Of a stretch of 64,000 bases of DNA, positions 36,431 through 45,281 are shown piece by piece. This stretch comes from Lachnospiraceae bacterium UBA7182 (GTDB taxonomy: Bacteria; Bacillota; Clostridia; Lachnospirales; Lachnospiraceae). The notes below the pieces were generated by a model. It ran no database searches, was not told the DNA's origin, and saw nothing but the letters and a program-made list of their open reading frames with translations. Location: positions 34,460-98,459 of the forward strand of contig DKVI01000021.1 in the NCBI GenBank assembly GCA_002491115.1, given 5' to 3'. Both the position numbers and the translations under genes were made by a program. Each line of letters starts with the position of its first letter. The first letter of the stretch is position 1.

Positions 36431-36494
36431 GAATGTTATCGCTGCTGCCTGTCCGGCAAAAGCGCACCATCCAGAAAGGAAACGGGATATTTTC

Positions 36495-37454
36495 ATGAAA
36501 GACTCAGTGCTTTATTACAGCGTCGGCCCTCTGTTGTATTGTCCTGCCGACCATCAGGGGATCGTTCCCTCTCTGATCCGGGAGCGGTTCGGCAAACACT
36601 TTTCCCTGGCCATGTGCCTGGAGGATACAATCGCGGACCGTTATGTGGAAGAGGCCGAAAAACAGCTTGTGATCTCTGTAAAAACACTCTACGACACGTT
36701 AAAAGAAACTCCCTTTTTTATGCCTAAACTCTTTATCAGAGTCAGAAGGGCAGATCAGATTGAAAAACTGATACAGGCGACAGAAGAAGCCGGAACACTG
36801 ATTACCGGATTTATTATACCTAAATTTTCACTAAGTAATGCAGATATCTATATACAGACGGTCTGTGAAACAGGCGAACGTGCCGGAAGAGATATCTATA
36901 TGATGCCCATCCTGGAAGACCCCGGACTGATCGACTTAAGATACCGCCACCAGCTTCTCTACGGTCTGAAAGAAAAGCTGGCCCCCATGGAACGGCTGGT
37001 CTTAAATATCCGCGTAGGCGGCAACGATCTCTGTCATAGGTTCGGCTTCCGCAGAAGCTGCCGGGAGACGATCCACAGTATTTCTGCCATATCCGGCATA
37101 TTTTCCGATATCATCACTGTCTTTGGGATGGATTATGTGGTATCGGGCCCTGTCTGGGAATACTACAGAGGAGAAGGATGGGATACGGGACTGAAAAAGG
37201 AACTGGCGCAGGACAGACTGTGCGGCTTTACCGGAAAGACTGTCATACACCCCAATCAGATTGAACTGGTCAACGCTGCCTACAGAGTGTCCCAAAAAGA
37301 TCTGGCAGACGCCCGGGCCATCCTTGCATGGGATACGGATTCCGGCCTGCTGGTATCCGGCAGCACGTCCGCCGAGAGAATGAATGAATATAAAGTACAT
37401 AAAAACTGGGCCAGAAGAATCCTGATGCTGTCCCAGGTATTCGGAAGCGAGTAA
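36495..37454 (+). CDS. HpcH/HpaI aldolase - citrate lyase beta-like (CitE-like) protein of the Ter module
   Basis: A 319-residue protein of the CitE/HpcH TIM-barrel family. The recognisable parts are MCLEDTIADR near residue 40, LFIRVRRADQIEKL, the metal-site-like FSLSNAD/PILEDP region and a TGKTVIHPNQIELVN C-terminal segment typical of CitE-like lyases. Such proteins occur with TerD, StiP and TRSP-phosphoribosyltransferase genes in Ter loci, probably making or splitting a C-C bond in a small metabolite (inference). The ATG at 36495 was chosen because an upstream ATG overlaps the promoter. It is the only plus-strand gene in the module, divergent from the protease and ending 5 bases from the stip stop. 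Confidence 0.82.
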   Translation: MKDSVLYYSVGPLLYCPADHQGIVPSLIRERFGKHFSLAMCLEDTIADRYVEEAEKQLVISVKTLYDTLKETPFFMPKLFIRVRRADQIEKLIQATEEAGTLITGFIIPKFSLSNADIYIQTVCETGERAGRDIYMMPILEDPGLIDLRYRHQLLYGLKEKLAPMERLVLNIRVGGNDLCHRFGFRRSCRETIHSISAISGIFSDIITVFGMDYVVSGPVWEYYRGEGWDTGLKKELAQDRLCGFTGKTVIHPNQIELVNAAYRVSQKDLADARAILAWDTDSGLLVSGSTSAERMNEYKVHKNWARRILMLSQVFGSE

Positions 37455-37459
37455 GCCTC

Positions 37460-38512
37460 TTATGTGTCTGCCAGCTTTTTTATAAGCCCGCAGGTCTTAT
37501 AATGTGTCAGTGGATAATACTCCACCGGCACATTTTTTTCTTCTGCCAGACGAAGGATATGCGTAAGAGCGCTGTCTTTTCTGCATGCGGGGCTGATCAG
37601 GACTTTCCAGGGCACCCTGCGAAGCAGCACCCGGGTAGTCTCGCCGATACCCGGCTTGATCAGGTTGATATCCTGCACTTGAAAATGTCCGGCAATTTTC
37701 TTTACTTCATCGATGCCCAGGCCTTCCAGGGCCTTTTCTTCTTCCGGCGGCAGGTCCATCCGGAATTTGTCCTCAATGGCCTCAATAAACGCGTAGGACA
37801 GATCACAGTCTTTCAGCTCTCCATAGTAAGCAGCACCATGAAAATCATCTTTGCCTATGATATCCTCTCTTAAAAAAGTACGGCTGACCAGCCCGGAGAC
37901 CACACTGTTTAAACAGGAACTGGGAATCAGGATATCTTCGTGGGTCCCGCAAAGCCGGGTCATATTGGCGGGGTCCGAAAGAACCGCCAGCTCGGAAGAT
38001 AACCCCGGACAGGCGGCGGTTTCTTTTTTAAGTTCGCCAAGAATCGCCCCTTTTCCCACCCAGCCGTCCACAAACAGGATGTCTTCCGGCCGGTAACGTT
38101 CCAGAAGATATGTTACCGCGTTGGAATCAATGCCTCTTCCCCTTATGATTGAAATAGAATAATGGGGCGTTATATATCCGTATTTCTTCCGGATATAATG
38201 TTTTAACAGGATGCCCACAGGCGTCCCGGCCCGGGCAAGGGATACAAGGACGACCTGCCTGCCCTTATGTTTCATGATCTGATCCGCCAGCCTCCCCACA
38301 GCGTCGGCGACAGGCTCCGCGAATGTTTTTAACGCCTGGTGGTAGGCTTCCATATAGGCTTCGCCCGGCACATATTCCAGCGGGAGCATCTCGCAATAAT
38401 GCTTTCCCGACTGAATCAGACGCTCGCGCTCAGAGGCAGGCTTTGGTTCTACCAGGCCTGTGATATCTTTCAGTAAAAAAATAACGTCTTCTTCTTTGTA
38501 AGAACTTCTCAA
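37460..38512 (-). CDS. StiP-family protein (PRTase / cysteine-protease-like, Ter module)
   Basis: A 350-residue protein of the StiP family ('stress-induced protein', annotated as cysteine protease StiP). It starts SYKEEDVIFLLKDITG as the family does. A phosphoribosyltransferase-like core follows (VVLVSLARAGTPVGILLKHY, EDILFVDGWVGKGA). A C-terminal part (about 245-350) resembles the PELOTA-like RNA-binding domain and carries a LLRRVPWKVLISP strand. The TTG start (38510-38512) immediately follows the preceding stop codon. It probably acts with the TRSP phosphoribosyltransferase to make or attach a nucleoside-like product. The protease label is doubtful. Confidence 0.8.
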   Translation of the reverse strand: MRSSYKEEDVIFLLKDITGLVEPKPASERERLIQSGKHYCEMLPLEYVPGEAYMEAYHQALKTFAEPVADAVGRLADQIMKHKGRQVVLVSLARAGTPVGILLKHYIRKKYGYITPHYSISIIRGRGIDSNAVTYLLERYRPEDILFVDGWVGKGAILGELKKETAACPGLSSELAVLSDPANMTRLCGTHEDILIPSSCLNSVVSGLVSRTFLREDIIGKDDFHGAAYYGELKDCDLSYAFIEAIEDKFRMDLPPEEEKALEGLGIDEVKKIAGHFQVQDINLIKPGIGETTRVLLRRVPWKVLISPACRKDSALTHILRLAEEKNVPVEYYPLTHYKTCGLIKKLADT

Positions 38513-39634
38513 TTAGGAACACCACCTGACCAGCATAATTTTGTCATTTCCCCGGGAACAAAGGGCATGTACCAGCGAAGAAAGCCCTTTCTTCCCTTCT
38601 TTTGCATCGGTTACAATAAAGACTTCATCATAATGTGCAAGATCGTAGATAAAGGTCCTCCGGCTGTCATCATAAAAACTTGTCAGTTCATATCGTTCAT
38701 GCAGCGGATAGGCGCCTTCCCTGCTCACCACAATGGGGCTTCTGGTGGTGGAATGGCATCTGACCCGGTTTCCTGCTTCTTCCAGATGCCAGGCCAGGCA
38801 CAGCGCCGGATACATACATTCTTCCGTACCCAGCACAAGTATGTTTTTTCCGCTTTTTACCGCCTGCAGAGCCGCCATTTCCCGGCACATCTTCCGACAG
38901 GCTTCTTTATATGCGCTCCCCTGCACAAGCCTGCGGGCATCCAGACAGCCTGAAGGCCTGTATTCCGGCACATACAAAGACGGCGTCGAAGAATCACAGG
39001 TATGATATACACCGTCTTCCTTATAAGCCGACACACGGTTTTCATATTCGCTGTGGTCGGTCTTTACAAGAAAATGCAGGCGGATCTTCTGGTCTTCGTA
39101 AATCTTTTCATGTTCCTCTGTCATTCCGTTCAAAAGGGAAGCGGCGGAATATTGAAGCTGCCCCGGATAAGCGTCCCTTAAAAGCCGGACAATATTCAGA
39201 ATCGTACGGCCTGTGGTGATCTCATCTTCTATAAATACAACTCTTGTCACCTGTCCGGCAGCCCGGTCCAGGTCAGTTTTTACCAGTTTTTGTTCCGTGG
39301 CATGGCTGTGCTGTTCGGAAAAATAAAAAAACTCTGCATTTTCCACAGACTCCCGGGTGGTCTGGATATAAAGGGCGTCCAGCTCTCCCGCAATATAAGC
39401 TCCGATGGCGGTAGCGGTTTCGGCAAAGCCGATCAAAAGCAGCTTTTCTTCCCTGTATACCTGTTTTAAAACATCTTTAAGAGCGCCAAACATCTCAAAG
39501 GCCGCTTTCGGACTGACCGGAACATGCTTTCCCTGGAGAGGATTTACGACCAGATAGCTTCTTTTTTTGTTGTTCTCCCGTTTGGCAAGGGAGGACATAG
39601 CCTGTTCTGTAATTGTCATTTTCTTACAAATCAT
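38513..39634 (-). CDS. Phosphoribosyltransferase with TRSP domain (Ter module)
   Basis: A 373-residue protein. The N-terminal half is a type I phosphoribosyltransferase fold, with GFAETATAIGAYIAGELDA and the PRPP-loop-like VVFIEDEITTGRTILNIVRLL. The C-terminal half is a TRSP-type domain (NILVLGTEECMYPALCLA, YDLAHYDEVFIVTDA). The pair StiP + TRSP-PRTase is characteristic of Ter-associated biosynthetic modules predicted to build a nucleoside-like metabolite. The start is uncertain (ATG at 39632-39634 or five codons later). Its 5' end overlaps the GH32 stop by 11 bases, so it is translated from the GH32 transcript. Confidence 0.82.
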   Translation of the reverse strand: MICKKMTITEQAMSSLAKRENNKKRSYLVVNPLQGKHVPVSPKAAFEMFGALKDVLKQVYREEKLLLIGFAETATAIGAYIAGELDALYIQTTRESVENAEFFYFSEQHSHATEQKLVKTDLDRAAGQVTRVVFIEDEITTGRTILNIVRLLRDAYPGQLQYSAASLLNGMTEEHEKIYEDQKIRLHFLVKTDHSEYENRVSAYKEDGVYHTCDSSTPSLYVPEYRPSGCLDARRLVQGSAYKEACRKMCREMAALQAVKSGKNILVLGTEECMYPALCLAWHLEEAGNRVRCHSTTRSPIVVSREGAYPLHERYELTSFYDDSRRTFIYDLAHYDEVFIVTDAKEGKKGLSSLVHALCSRGNDKIMLVRWCS

Positions 39635-41105
39635 ATTTCACAACATCCATATTTACCGCCCCGTCCGCAAAAAACGATACGTTTTCTGCTTCCTGATCTG
39701 TATAGATGGTCGCCGAAAGCGCCTGTTCCCCGTCATTCACAAAGACTTCCACGCTGAAACGGTCCAGGATGATCCGCAGTTTCAGTTCCCCGTTCACCGT
39801 GTTCACCAGACTGCGGCGCTGGTGGATACTGCCTCTTCTGGAACCCGAAAACTTTCGGTCTATCTTTAATACGGACTCTCTCGGGCGGAAACTTAATGCA
39901 GTATGATACCTTTCATTCTGAGCGAACCGGACGGCAAATTTCTGATAGGGATTCTCTGCGTCCGCCGGCCGAATGGTCAGTTCCATATCTATCTTCCGCC
40001 CTTTGATTCCATCCAGGCACACCGTGTCTGTAACCGTCACATTCGTATACGCTGTCTTATTGTGCCGCATCTCATCCAGCTCCCGTACCGGAACCTGATA
40101 CAGCCTGCCGTTTCTTATGGACAATTCCCTGGGAAGGCTCATCTGGCCAAACCACTTTTCTTCCGGTGAACGAATCCCGCAGGAATCCCAGTTCTGCATC
40201 CATCCGATCATTACTCTGCGCCCGTCCGGCGTCAGGATCGTCTGGGGCGCATAGAAATCAATACCATAATCCACGGACTGGTCATGGGTTTCCCTGAAAA
40301 CTCCGGTATCCTCGTTAAGCTCTCCGATCAGGCAAAGGGTCCCGTTCCCATTATGGTACTCAAATCCTTTCGGGAGCATATCCTGGGGACTGGTAAGAAG
40401 CACCCATTTTCCGTCCAGGAAAAACAGATCCGGGCACTCCCACATCTTACCGAACCGGTCGTCGTTGGAAACCAGTACGCTTTTAAATTTCCAATGGAAT
40501 CCGTCTTCACTGGTATAGTACAAAATCTGGCCGCTTCCGTCTGCCGGACGGTTTCCTGTCACACAGCAATAGGTTCCGTCCTCTTTTCTCCACAGCTTCG
40601 GGTCCCTGAAATCGCTCCGGCTGCTGCCTGTCGGAAGGTCGTCTCCGTCCAGCACCGGATTATGTTCATATTTTTCATAGTCAATCCCGTCTCCTACCGC
40701 AAGACACTGGGTCTGCACTTCCCGGGAAAACCCGTGCTTTAAATGTTCCCTGGATACGCCTGTATACATCAGAAGATGCCTTCCGTCAGGAAGTTCGATT
40801 GCGCTTCCCGAAAAACATCCGTCCATATCATAATATTCATCCGGCGCCAGTGCCGTCGGCAGATACTCCCAATGCAGAAGATCCCGGCTTACGGCATGCC
40901 CCCAGTGCATCGGTCCCCACTTGGACGTATAGGGATGATATTGATAAAACATATGATATTGTCCCTGATACCAGGAAAATCCGTTCGGATCGTTCATCCA
41001 GCCCGTACGCGAACTCAGATGAAATTCCGGACGTTCTTCTTCCCTGATCATCTTCCCGGAAACCTCTTCATATTTTCTCGCTTCACGCAGTGTCTGACTT
41101 GTCAT
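39624..41105 (-). CDS. GH32 beta-fructosidase / sucrose-6-phosphate hydrolase
   Basis: A 493-residue GH32 enzyme: five-bladed propeller with nucleophile Asp in WMNDPNG (D39), FRDPKLW (transition-state Asp) and the acid/base Glu in WECPDLF, then a C-terminal beta-sandwich. It hydrolyses sucrose, sucrose-6-phosphate or short fructans. With no signal peptide it is cytosolic, which suits sucrose-6-phosphate, but no PTS gene is adjacent. Start ATG at 41103-41105 with AAGGTGA; a GTG three codons earlier is poorer. It has its own promoter and its end overlaps the Ter-module PRTase gene, an unexpected link. Confidence 0.9.
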   Translation of the reverse strand: MTSQTLREARKYEEVSGKMIREEERPEFHLSSRTGWMNDPNGFSWYQGQYHMFYQYHPYTSKWGPMHWGHAVSRDLLHWEYLPTALAPDEYYDMDGCFSGSAIELPDGRHLLMYTGVSREHLKHGFSREVQTQCLAVGDGIDYEKYEHNPVLDGDDLPTGSSRSDFRDPKLWRKEDGTYCCVTGNRPADGSGQILYYTSEDGFHWKFKSVLVSNDDRFGKMWECPDLFFLDGKWVLLTSPQDMLPKGFEYHNGNGTLCLIGELNEDTGVFRETHDQSVDYGIDFYAPQTILTPDGRRVMIGWMQNWDSCGIRSPEEKWFGQMSLPRELSIRNGRLYQVPVRELDEMRHNKTAYTNVTVTDTVCLDGIKGRKIDMELTIRPADAENPYQKFAVRFAQNERYHTALSFRPRESVLKIDRKFSGSRRGSIHQRRSLVNTVNGELKLRIILDRFSVEVFVNDGEQALSATIYTDQEAENVSFFADGAVNMDVVKYDL

Positions 41106-41147
41106 ACTAATCACCTTTCTTCATTCTGTCAAATTTCTCCAAGCTGT

Positions 41148-41176
41148 ATTATAAAGCGTATTTTGCGGAATGACAA
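41148..41176 (-). promoter_or_regulatory. Promoter of the GH32-PRTase-StiP transcript
   Basis: TTGTCA (41171-41176), a 17-base spacer and TATAAT (41148-41153), between the corrinoid-protein terminator and GH32. Confidence 0.85.
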
Positions 41177-41184
41177 GCTAAAAA

Positions 41185-41216
41185 CAAAGGGCTGCCCTGT
41201 GATCGGCAGCCCTTTG
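41185..41216 (-). terminator. Intrinsic terminator of the corrinoid protein gene
   Basis: A perfect 12-bp stem (CAAAGGGCTGCC/GGCAGCCCTTTG) followed by TTTTT on the minus strand. Confidence 0.9.
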
Positions 41217-41246
41217 TCTTTCTTATAGGATTCTATCTGACTAAAC

Positions 41247-41882
41247 TTAAGCAACTAACTCCTTTGCTCTCTGTGCGCAGGATGCGGCGTCTTCAGTGTA
41301 TGCGTCTGCGCCGATTTCATCTGCAAATTCCTGCGTAATAGGCGCTCCGCCTACCATAACCTTGATCTGGGAACGGAAGGATGCCTCGTTAAGCGCCGCA
41401 ACCGCATCTTTCAGCGCCGGCATGGTGGTCGTCAAAAGTGCCGAGCAGCACACGATCTTTGTATCCGGATTTGCTTCCACTGCCTCAACAAATTTTTCCT
41501 TTGCAACGTCCACGCCAAGGTCGATCACTTCAAATCCGGCGGATTCGAGCATCATGGCAACCAGATTCTTTCCGATATCATGAAGATCGCCTGCTACGGT
41601 TCCGATTACAACTTTTCCTGCTGCGCCTGCCACGCCGGTTGCAAGATGGGGTTTTAATACCTCAACGCCTTTTTTCATGGCTCTTGCCGCTACCAGCATC
41701 TCCGGTACGAAGATTTCGCCTGCTTTGAATTTTGCTCCGACTTCATCCATTGCGCTGATCATACCTTTGTTCAGCAATTCGGTCGGATCGCATCCTGCGT
41801 CCAGCGCTTCCTGTACCGCGCCTGCAACTACTTTTGCTTTTCCTTTTGCTACCAGATCATAAACTTCCTGAATTCCTGCCAT
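41247..41882 (-). CDS. Methyltransferase corrinoid protein (MetH/MtbC-type)
   Basis: A 211-residue cobalamin-binding protein. An N-terminal helical cap (about 1-85) includes AMDEVGAKFKAGEIFVPEML. The Rossmann-like B12 domain follows with the base-off motif DLHDIG (D99, H101, G104) and GGAPIT near 180. It carries the methyl group on cobalt between a substrate methyltransferase and a methyl-THF methyltransferase. The methyl-THF methyltransferase gene lies upstream and a UroD-type candidate substrate methyltransferase about 3.4 kb further up. AGGAGG-type site before the ATG, terminator after the stop. No gene for a corrinoid reductive activator is present in the window. Confidence 0.92.
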   Translation of the reverse strand: MAGIQEVYDLVAKGKAKVVAGAVQEALDAGCDPTELLNKGMISAMDEVGAKFKAGEIFVPEMLVAARAMKKGVEVLKPHLATGVAGAAGKVVIGTVAGDLHDIGKNLVAMMLESAGFEVIDLGVDVAKEKFVEAVEANPDTKIVCCSALLTTTMPALKDAVAALNEASFRSQIKVMVGGAPITQEFADEIGADAYTEDAASCAQRAKELVA

Positions 41883-42006
41883 TTTTTAATCCTCCTGTTT
41901 TAAGTTCGTTGGTTTTATATGTACGCCAGTCTTTATGCCCCCCGATCTGGAAGGTGAGTCTTCCGGGCATGATAGAGACTTGTGCGGTTTACGGGTTCCA
42001 TGTGAT

Positions 42007-42807
42007 TTATTTTTTCGGTCCGAAGATGCCGTCTCTGTATGCGCTGATATACTCCATACAATAATCGTCCATTCCAAGAAGCGCCTCGGTTGCGTAGATT
42101 ACACCCATCATGTCCCGGTTGGTGGGGTCAAGGATCGCGCTGTCCAGTCCGGCATTCATCGCCAGTACCGTAAATCCCAGGTTCACCATCTTTCTGACCG
42201 GAAGGTTGAAAGAAATATTGCTGACCGCCGCGATGATATGGATATCCGAATACTGTTTGCGGATGGTGCTGATGACTTCCACATTCATGGCGATACCGTC
42301 TTCTGAGGTGCAGAGCATCTCTACCAGCGGATCAATGTGCAGACGGCCGGGTTTGATGTTGTACTCTTTTGCCTTTGACATAATATAGTCAAATACTTTC
42401 AGACGGTCAGCCGCGCTCTTGGGGATACCTGTATCGTCGGAGAGAAGACAGATGACTTCCCATTTGGTGTCTGCAATCAGCGGAAAGATCTTGTCCACCT
42501 TATCACCCTCGCCGGATACGGAGTTGATCAGTCCCGGTTTCTTACAGTACGGGAATACTTCCGCAATCACATCCGCGCTGGGGCTGTCCAGAGAGATCGG
42601 AAGATCCGTCACTTCCTGGATACAGTCGATCATCCATTTCAGGGTTTCCACTTCGCCGTCATGAACGGACGCGCAGCAGTCTATGAAGGTTGCACCTGCT
42701 TCTGCCTGCGCTTTGGCTCTGTTTTTGATAAATTCCGCGTCACGGTTGGCAATGGCCTCCGCCACGGCCGGAATCGAACCATTGATTTTTTCGCCTACAA
42801 TGATCAT
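42007..42807 (-). CDS. Methyltetrahydrofolate:corrinoid methyltransferase (pterin-binding, AcsE/MtrH/OdmD-like)
   Basis: A 266-residue pterin-binding TIM barrel starting MIIVGEKINGSIPAV, with AEAGATFIDCCASVHDGEV, PISLDSPSADVI and the Asn-bearing GLINSVSGEGDK segment that contact folate in this family. It passes a methyl group between the corrinoid protein and tetrahydrofolate; in O-demethylation it makes methyl-THF for the Wood-Ljungdahl methyl branch. It is transcribed with the corrinoid protein gene 124 bases downstream. AcsE of the carbonyl branch is an alternative, but no acs genes are near, which favours a demethylase role. Confidence 0.9.
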   Translation of the reverse strand: MIIVGEKINGSIPAVAEAIANRDAEFIKNRAKAQAEAGATFIDCCASVHDGEVETLKWMIDCIQEVTDLPISLDSPSADVIAEVFPYCKKPGLINSVSGEGDKVDKIFPLIADTKWEVICLLSDDTGIPKSAADRLKVFDYIMSKAKEYNIKPGRLHIDPLVEMLCTSEDGIAMNVEVISTIRKQYSDIHIIAAVSNISFNLPVRKMVNLGFTVLAMNAGLDSAILDPTNRDMMGVIYATEALLGMDDYCMEYISAYRDGIFGPKK

Positions 42808-42870
42808 TTCGTATTTTCCTCCTGTTCAAATTCTGCTTTTAAAGTTCTTACGATTCCTTTGATTGATAAA

Positions 42871-42879
42871 ATTGTAGCA
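42871..42879 (-). promoter_or_regulatory. Extended -10 promoter for the methyltransferase-corrinoid pair
   Basis: TGC-TACAAT on the minus strand, about 65 bases before the methyltransferase start. No clear -35. Confidence 0.5.
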
Positions 42880-42951
42880 TACTGCTTTTCATTATACTAT
42901 CTTCAAATCTGTTGATTTTTCTCTTTTCTTTCCTACAGTCTGTCGGAAAGC

Positions 42952-44385
42952 TCAGGCAGGGAACAAAACGACTGCGAACAGTCCTGTAATGATTACGGAT
43001 AAAAGCATCCTCTCCAGCCAGATTAAAAGCATATCTTTAAATTTTACCGGGATTTCCGTAGCCATCAGACAAGGCACAAAACTGGCGAGGAATATAATGG
43101 AAGTGACCGGGATCACCGCCATCATATATCTTGTCCGAAGGCTCCATTCCCCAACGGTGACCAGAAGCGCCGGTATGGTGACCTCAATCAAAGACACGGC
43201 AGCCCCGGTAGACGCTGTCACCGCCTCCGAAGAAGGGATAGACAAACGCATAAAAGGATAAAATAAAAATCCGATCCACCGAACCAGAGGGGTATAAGTA
43301 TATAAAAGCACACCGGCGGTAGCAAAAAACGCTGTCCCGGAAGCCACCGTCCCTAAAACGCCCAGTGTCTCTTTCATAATATACCCGATTCGCCTTCCCA
43401 AGCTCTCCTGGCTGTCTGCTGCGGTAAGCGCCTCTGTGAGCGCCACAGACAAAATCCTGTCTTTAATGACCCGTTCCGGCTGCGGCACGGCGGACGGATA
43501 ATAATCGTCCTTTATTCTGCTCAAAGGATAAATCCTCACTCCGATCAGGCTTACCAGCAGCGTGATCAGAAATGCCGTCCAGAAGTACAGATTCCAGTAC
43601 CCTCTTTCATTTAATCCTGTATTGTTGGCCAGAACAAGCAGAAATCCCACGGAGACTGTGGAAAAACTGGTCGCGATTGCAGACGCTTCCCGTTCCGTCA
43701 TACGGCCTGTCTTGTACTGGTCATTAACCGCAATATGCCCTACGGAAAAATTACCCAGAAAAGCAGACACCATGATAACGGCCGCCCGCCCCGGCAGACG
43801 GAATACGGGGCGCATGACAGGGCGCACCAGTACGCCCACAAAATCCACCAGCCCGTAGTCCACCAGAAGAGGCAGAAACAAAGAAGCTGCCGGTATAGAG
43901 ATACAAATCGTAACCAGGATATTGTTCATAATAAAAAGACAGATACTTTTACCTCCCAGCGAAACCACCGGCCGGAAAAACCAGTCCATAAACGCCGGAT
44001 TCCAGCCCAGGTAAATCCACAACACGGAAAAAGACAGCAAAATAAAACCTATGATCTTAAATACCGCAAACACAGCCGCCACTTTTGTCGTATGCCAGAA
44101 CTTGTCCGGCCTTATAAAAAGCAGATCCGCTATGCTGTACACGCCGATCCCCCACACCACCATGGGCATGGCGGGAAAATTTCCTGTAAATAACGCCGCT
44201 TTGACAAAATTGGTAAAATGCGATACCAGCACATTGGACTGCGCCGCCACCGTTCCCCATTCCCATCTTCCCAATACAATCTGGTATTCCGGTACATCAA
44301 AATTAATAAAAAACGCAAAAATACCTATAACAGAAAAACATATAAATTTTATCCATGACAACTTCTTGTATTCCCTTTTCCCCAT
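42952..44385 (-). CDS. YjiH-family membrane protein (nucleoside-recognition Gate domain)
   Basis: A 477-residue polytopic membrane protein with about ten helices and two Gate/nucleoside-recognition domains (around 145-245 and 335-435). The first carries FLGNFSVGHIAVNDQYK and the second SIPSSEAVTASTGAAVSL. YjiH-like proteins are presumed transporters of unknown substrate. Here it sits between the aromatic-compound-type N-acetyltransferase and the corrinoid methyltransferase genes, so it may carry the substrate or a product (inference). ATG with a GGAGG-type site; it starts 27 bases after the NAT gene stop. Confidence 0.85.
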   Translation of the reverse strand: MGKREYKKLSWIKFICFSVIGIFAFFINFDVPEYQIVLGRWEWGTVAAQSNVLVSHFTNFVKAALFTGNFPAMPMVVWGIGVYSIADLLFIRPDKFWHTTKVAAVFAVFKIIGFILLSFSVLWIYLGWNPAFMDWFFRPVVSLGGKSICLFIMNNILVTICISIPAASLFLPLLVDYGLVDFVGVLVRPVMRPVFRLPGRAAVIMVSAFLGNFSVGHIAVNDQYKTGRMTEREASAIATSFSTVSVGFLLVLANNTGLNERGYWNLYFWTAFLITLLVSLIGVRIYPLSRIKDDYYPSAVPQPERVIKDRILSVALTEALTAADSQESLGRRIGYIMKETLGVLGTVASGTAFFATAGVLLYTYTPLVRWIGFLFYPFMRLSIPSSEAVTASTGAAVSLIEVTIPALLVTVGEWSLRTRYMMAVIPVTSIIFLASFVPCLMATEIPVKFKDMLLIWLERMLLSVIITGLFAVVLFPA

Positions 44386-44412
44386 ATTACCTCCTTTAAC
44401 AATTCCGTGTCA

Positions 44413-45180
44413 TTACTGCAAAAACCGGATTCCAAACTCTTCTTCCAGCCCTTTTTTCAGTTCTTTCATATCTTTATATACTTTCTTTTTTACTTCCCCT
44501 CTCTCGTGAACTGTAAGTTCCATATCCATCAAAGCCTTGCTTCCCTGAGGCGTACACAGGTTCACAATACGATGCTGCTTAAAAGCCGCCACCGGATTTT
44601 GAGAAAAATAAAAATTCAGCAGTTCAAAATCCACTTTCCTGACCGGACGGTCCGCAAACTGAAGCAATGCTTTCCATATTCCATGATGCCGCCGTTCGAT
44701 CAGTATATCCCCCTCCTCCAGGTGCCGAATACAAAAATCCTCTCCCGCGACAGTCTGCTTTCCTTCCTTCAATTCAGTTACCCCTTTGGGCCCAGGGCCT
44801 CCATAACCCACATCGCAGAAATATTTTTTTTCTTCCAGGCATACCACAAGACCTATGTGGGACAAAGGAGGCAGACTTTCTTTATTCCAAAGAACTCTTG
44901 CTGCTACCGAATAAACAGAATAACCCATAGCCTCCAGAAGTATCCTGAACAAAATATTCAATTCAAAGCAATAGCCGCCTCTTTTATTTTCCACAACTTT
45001 ATGAAAAAGAGCTTTCTCGTTGAGAGAGGGCGTCTCTCCCCGATCGAACACATCCAAATCTTCAAAAGGGATATGCTCCAGATGCGCCCGTATAAGCTGC
45101 GCCAGATTCTTAAGGCTAATCTCTTCTGCGTCTTTACAGTCAATCCTCTCCAGATATGTCTTTACCTCTTCTTTGGTCAA
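44413..45180 (-). CDS. Arylamine N-acetyltransferase
   Basis: A 255-residue NAT. The catalytic triad is visible as C71 (RGGYCFELN), H108 (PPLSHIGL) and D123 (YFCDVGYGG). NATs move an acetyl group from acetyl-CoA to arylamines, arylhydroxylamines or hydrazines by a ping-pong route, in the cytosol. The start is a TTG (45178-45180) with AGGAGG at good spacing. The previous gene ends in a strong terminator, so NAT and yjiH may form their own transcript within an otherwise single cluster. Confidence 0.93.
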   Translation of the reverse strand: MTKEEVKTYLERIDCKDAEEISLKNLAQLIRAHLEHIPFEDLDVFDRGETPSLNEKALFHKVVENKRGGYCFELNILFRILLEAMGYSVYSVAARVLWNKESLPPLSHIGLVVCLEEKKYFCDVGYGGPGPKGVTELKEGKQTVAGEDFCIRHLEEGDILIERRHHGIWKALLQFADRPVRKVDFELLNFYFSQNPVAAFKQHRIVNLCTPQGSKALMDMELTVHERGEVKKKVYKDMKELKKGLEEEFGIRFLQ

Positions 45181-45224
45181 TCCTCATTCCTCCTGATTAT
45201 CCTCTGCTAAAACTTTGCCGTACC

Positions 45225-45264
45225 AAAAAACGAACGCCAGGAGGGCAGTCTGCCCTTCTGACGT
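45225..45264 (-). terminator. Intrinsic terminator after the UroD-family gene
   Basis: Two stacked stems, ACGTCAG/CTGGCGT and AGGGCA/TGCCCT, followed by TCGTTTTTT on the minus strand. Confidence 0.85.
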
Positions 45265-45281
45265 CCCAAATATAAATCCTG

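Noticed and set aside
36429..36494. Upstream ATG of the CitE-like gene
   Set aside because: It overlaps the TATAAT -10 box, so it would not be in the mRNA.
37460..38512. Calling StiP a proven cysteine protease
   Set aside because: The visible core is phosphoribosyltransferase-like; a Cys-His catalytic pair was not evident.
41247..42807. Carbonyl-branch Wood-Ljungdahl (acs) cluster
   Set aside because: Only a generic pterin-binding methyltransferase and corrinoid protein are present, with no CO dehydrogenase, acetyl-CoA synthase or corrinoid Fe-S protein genes.
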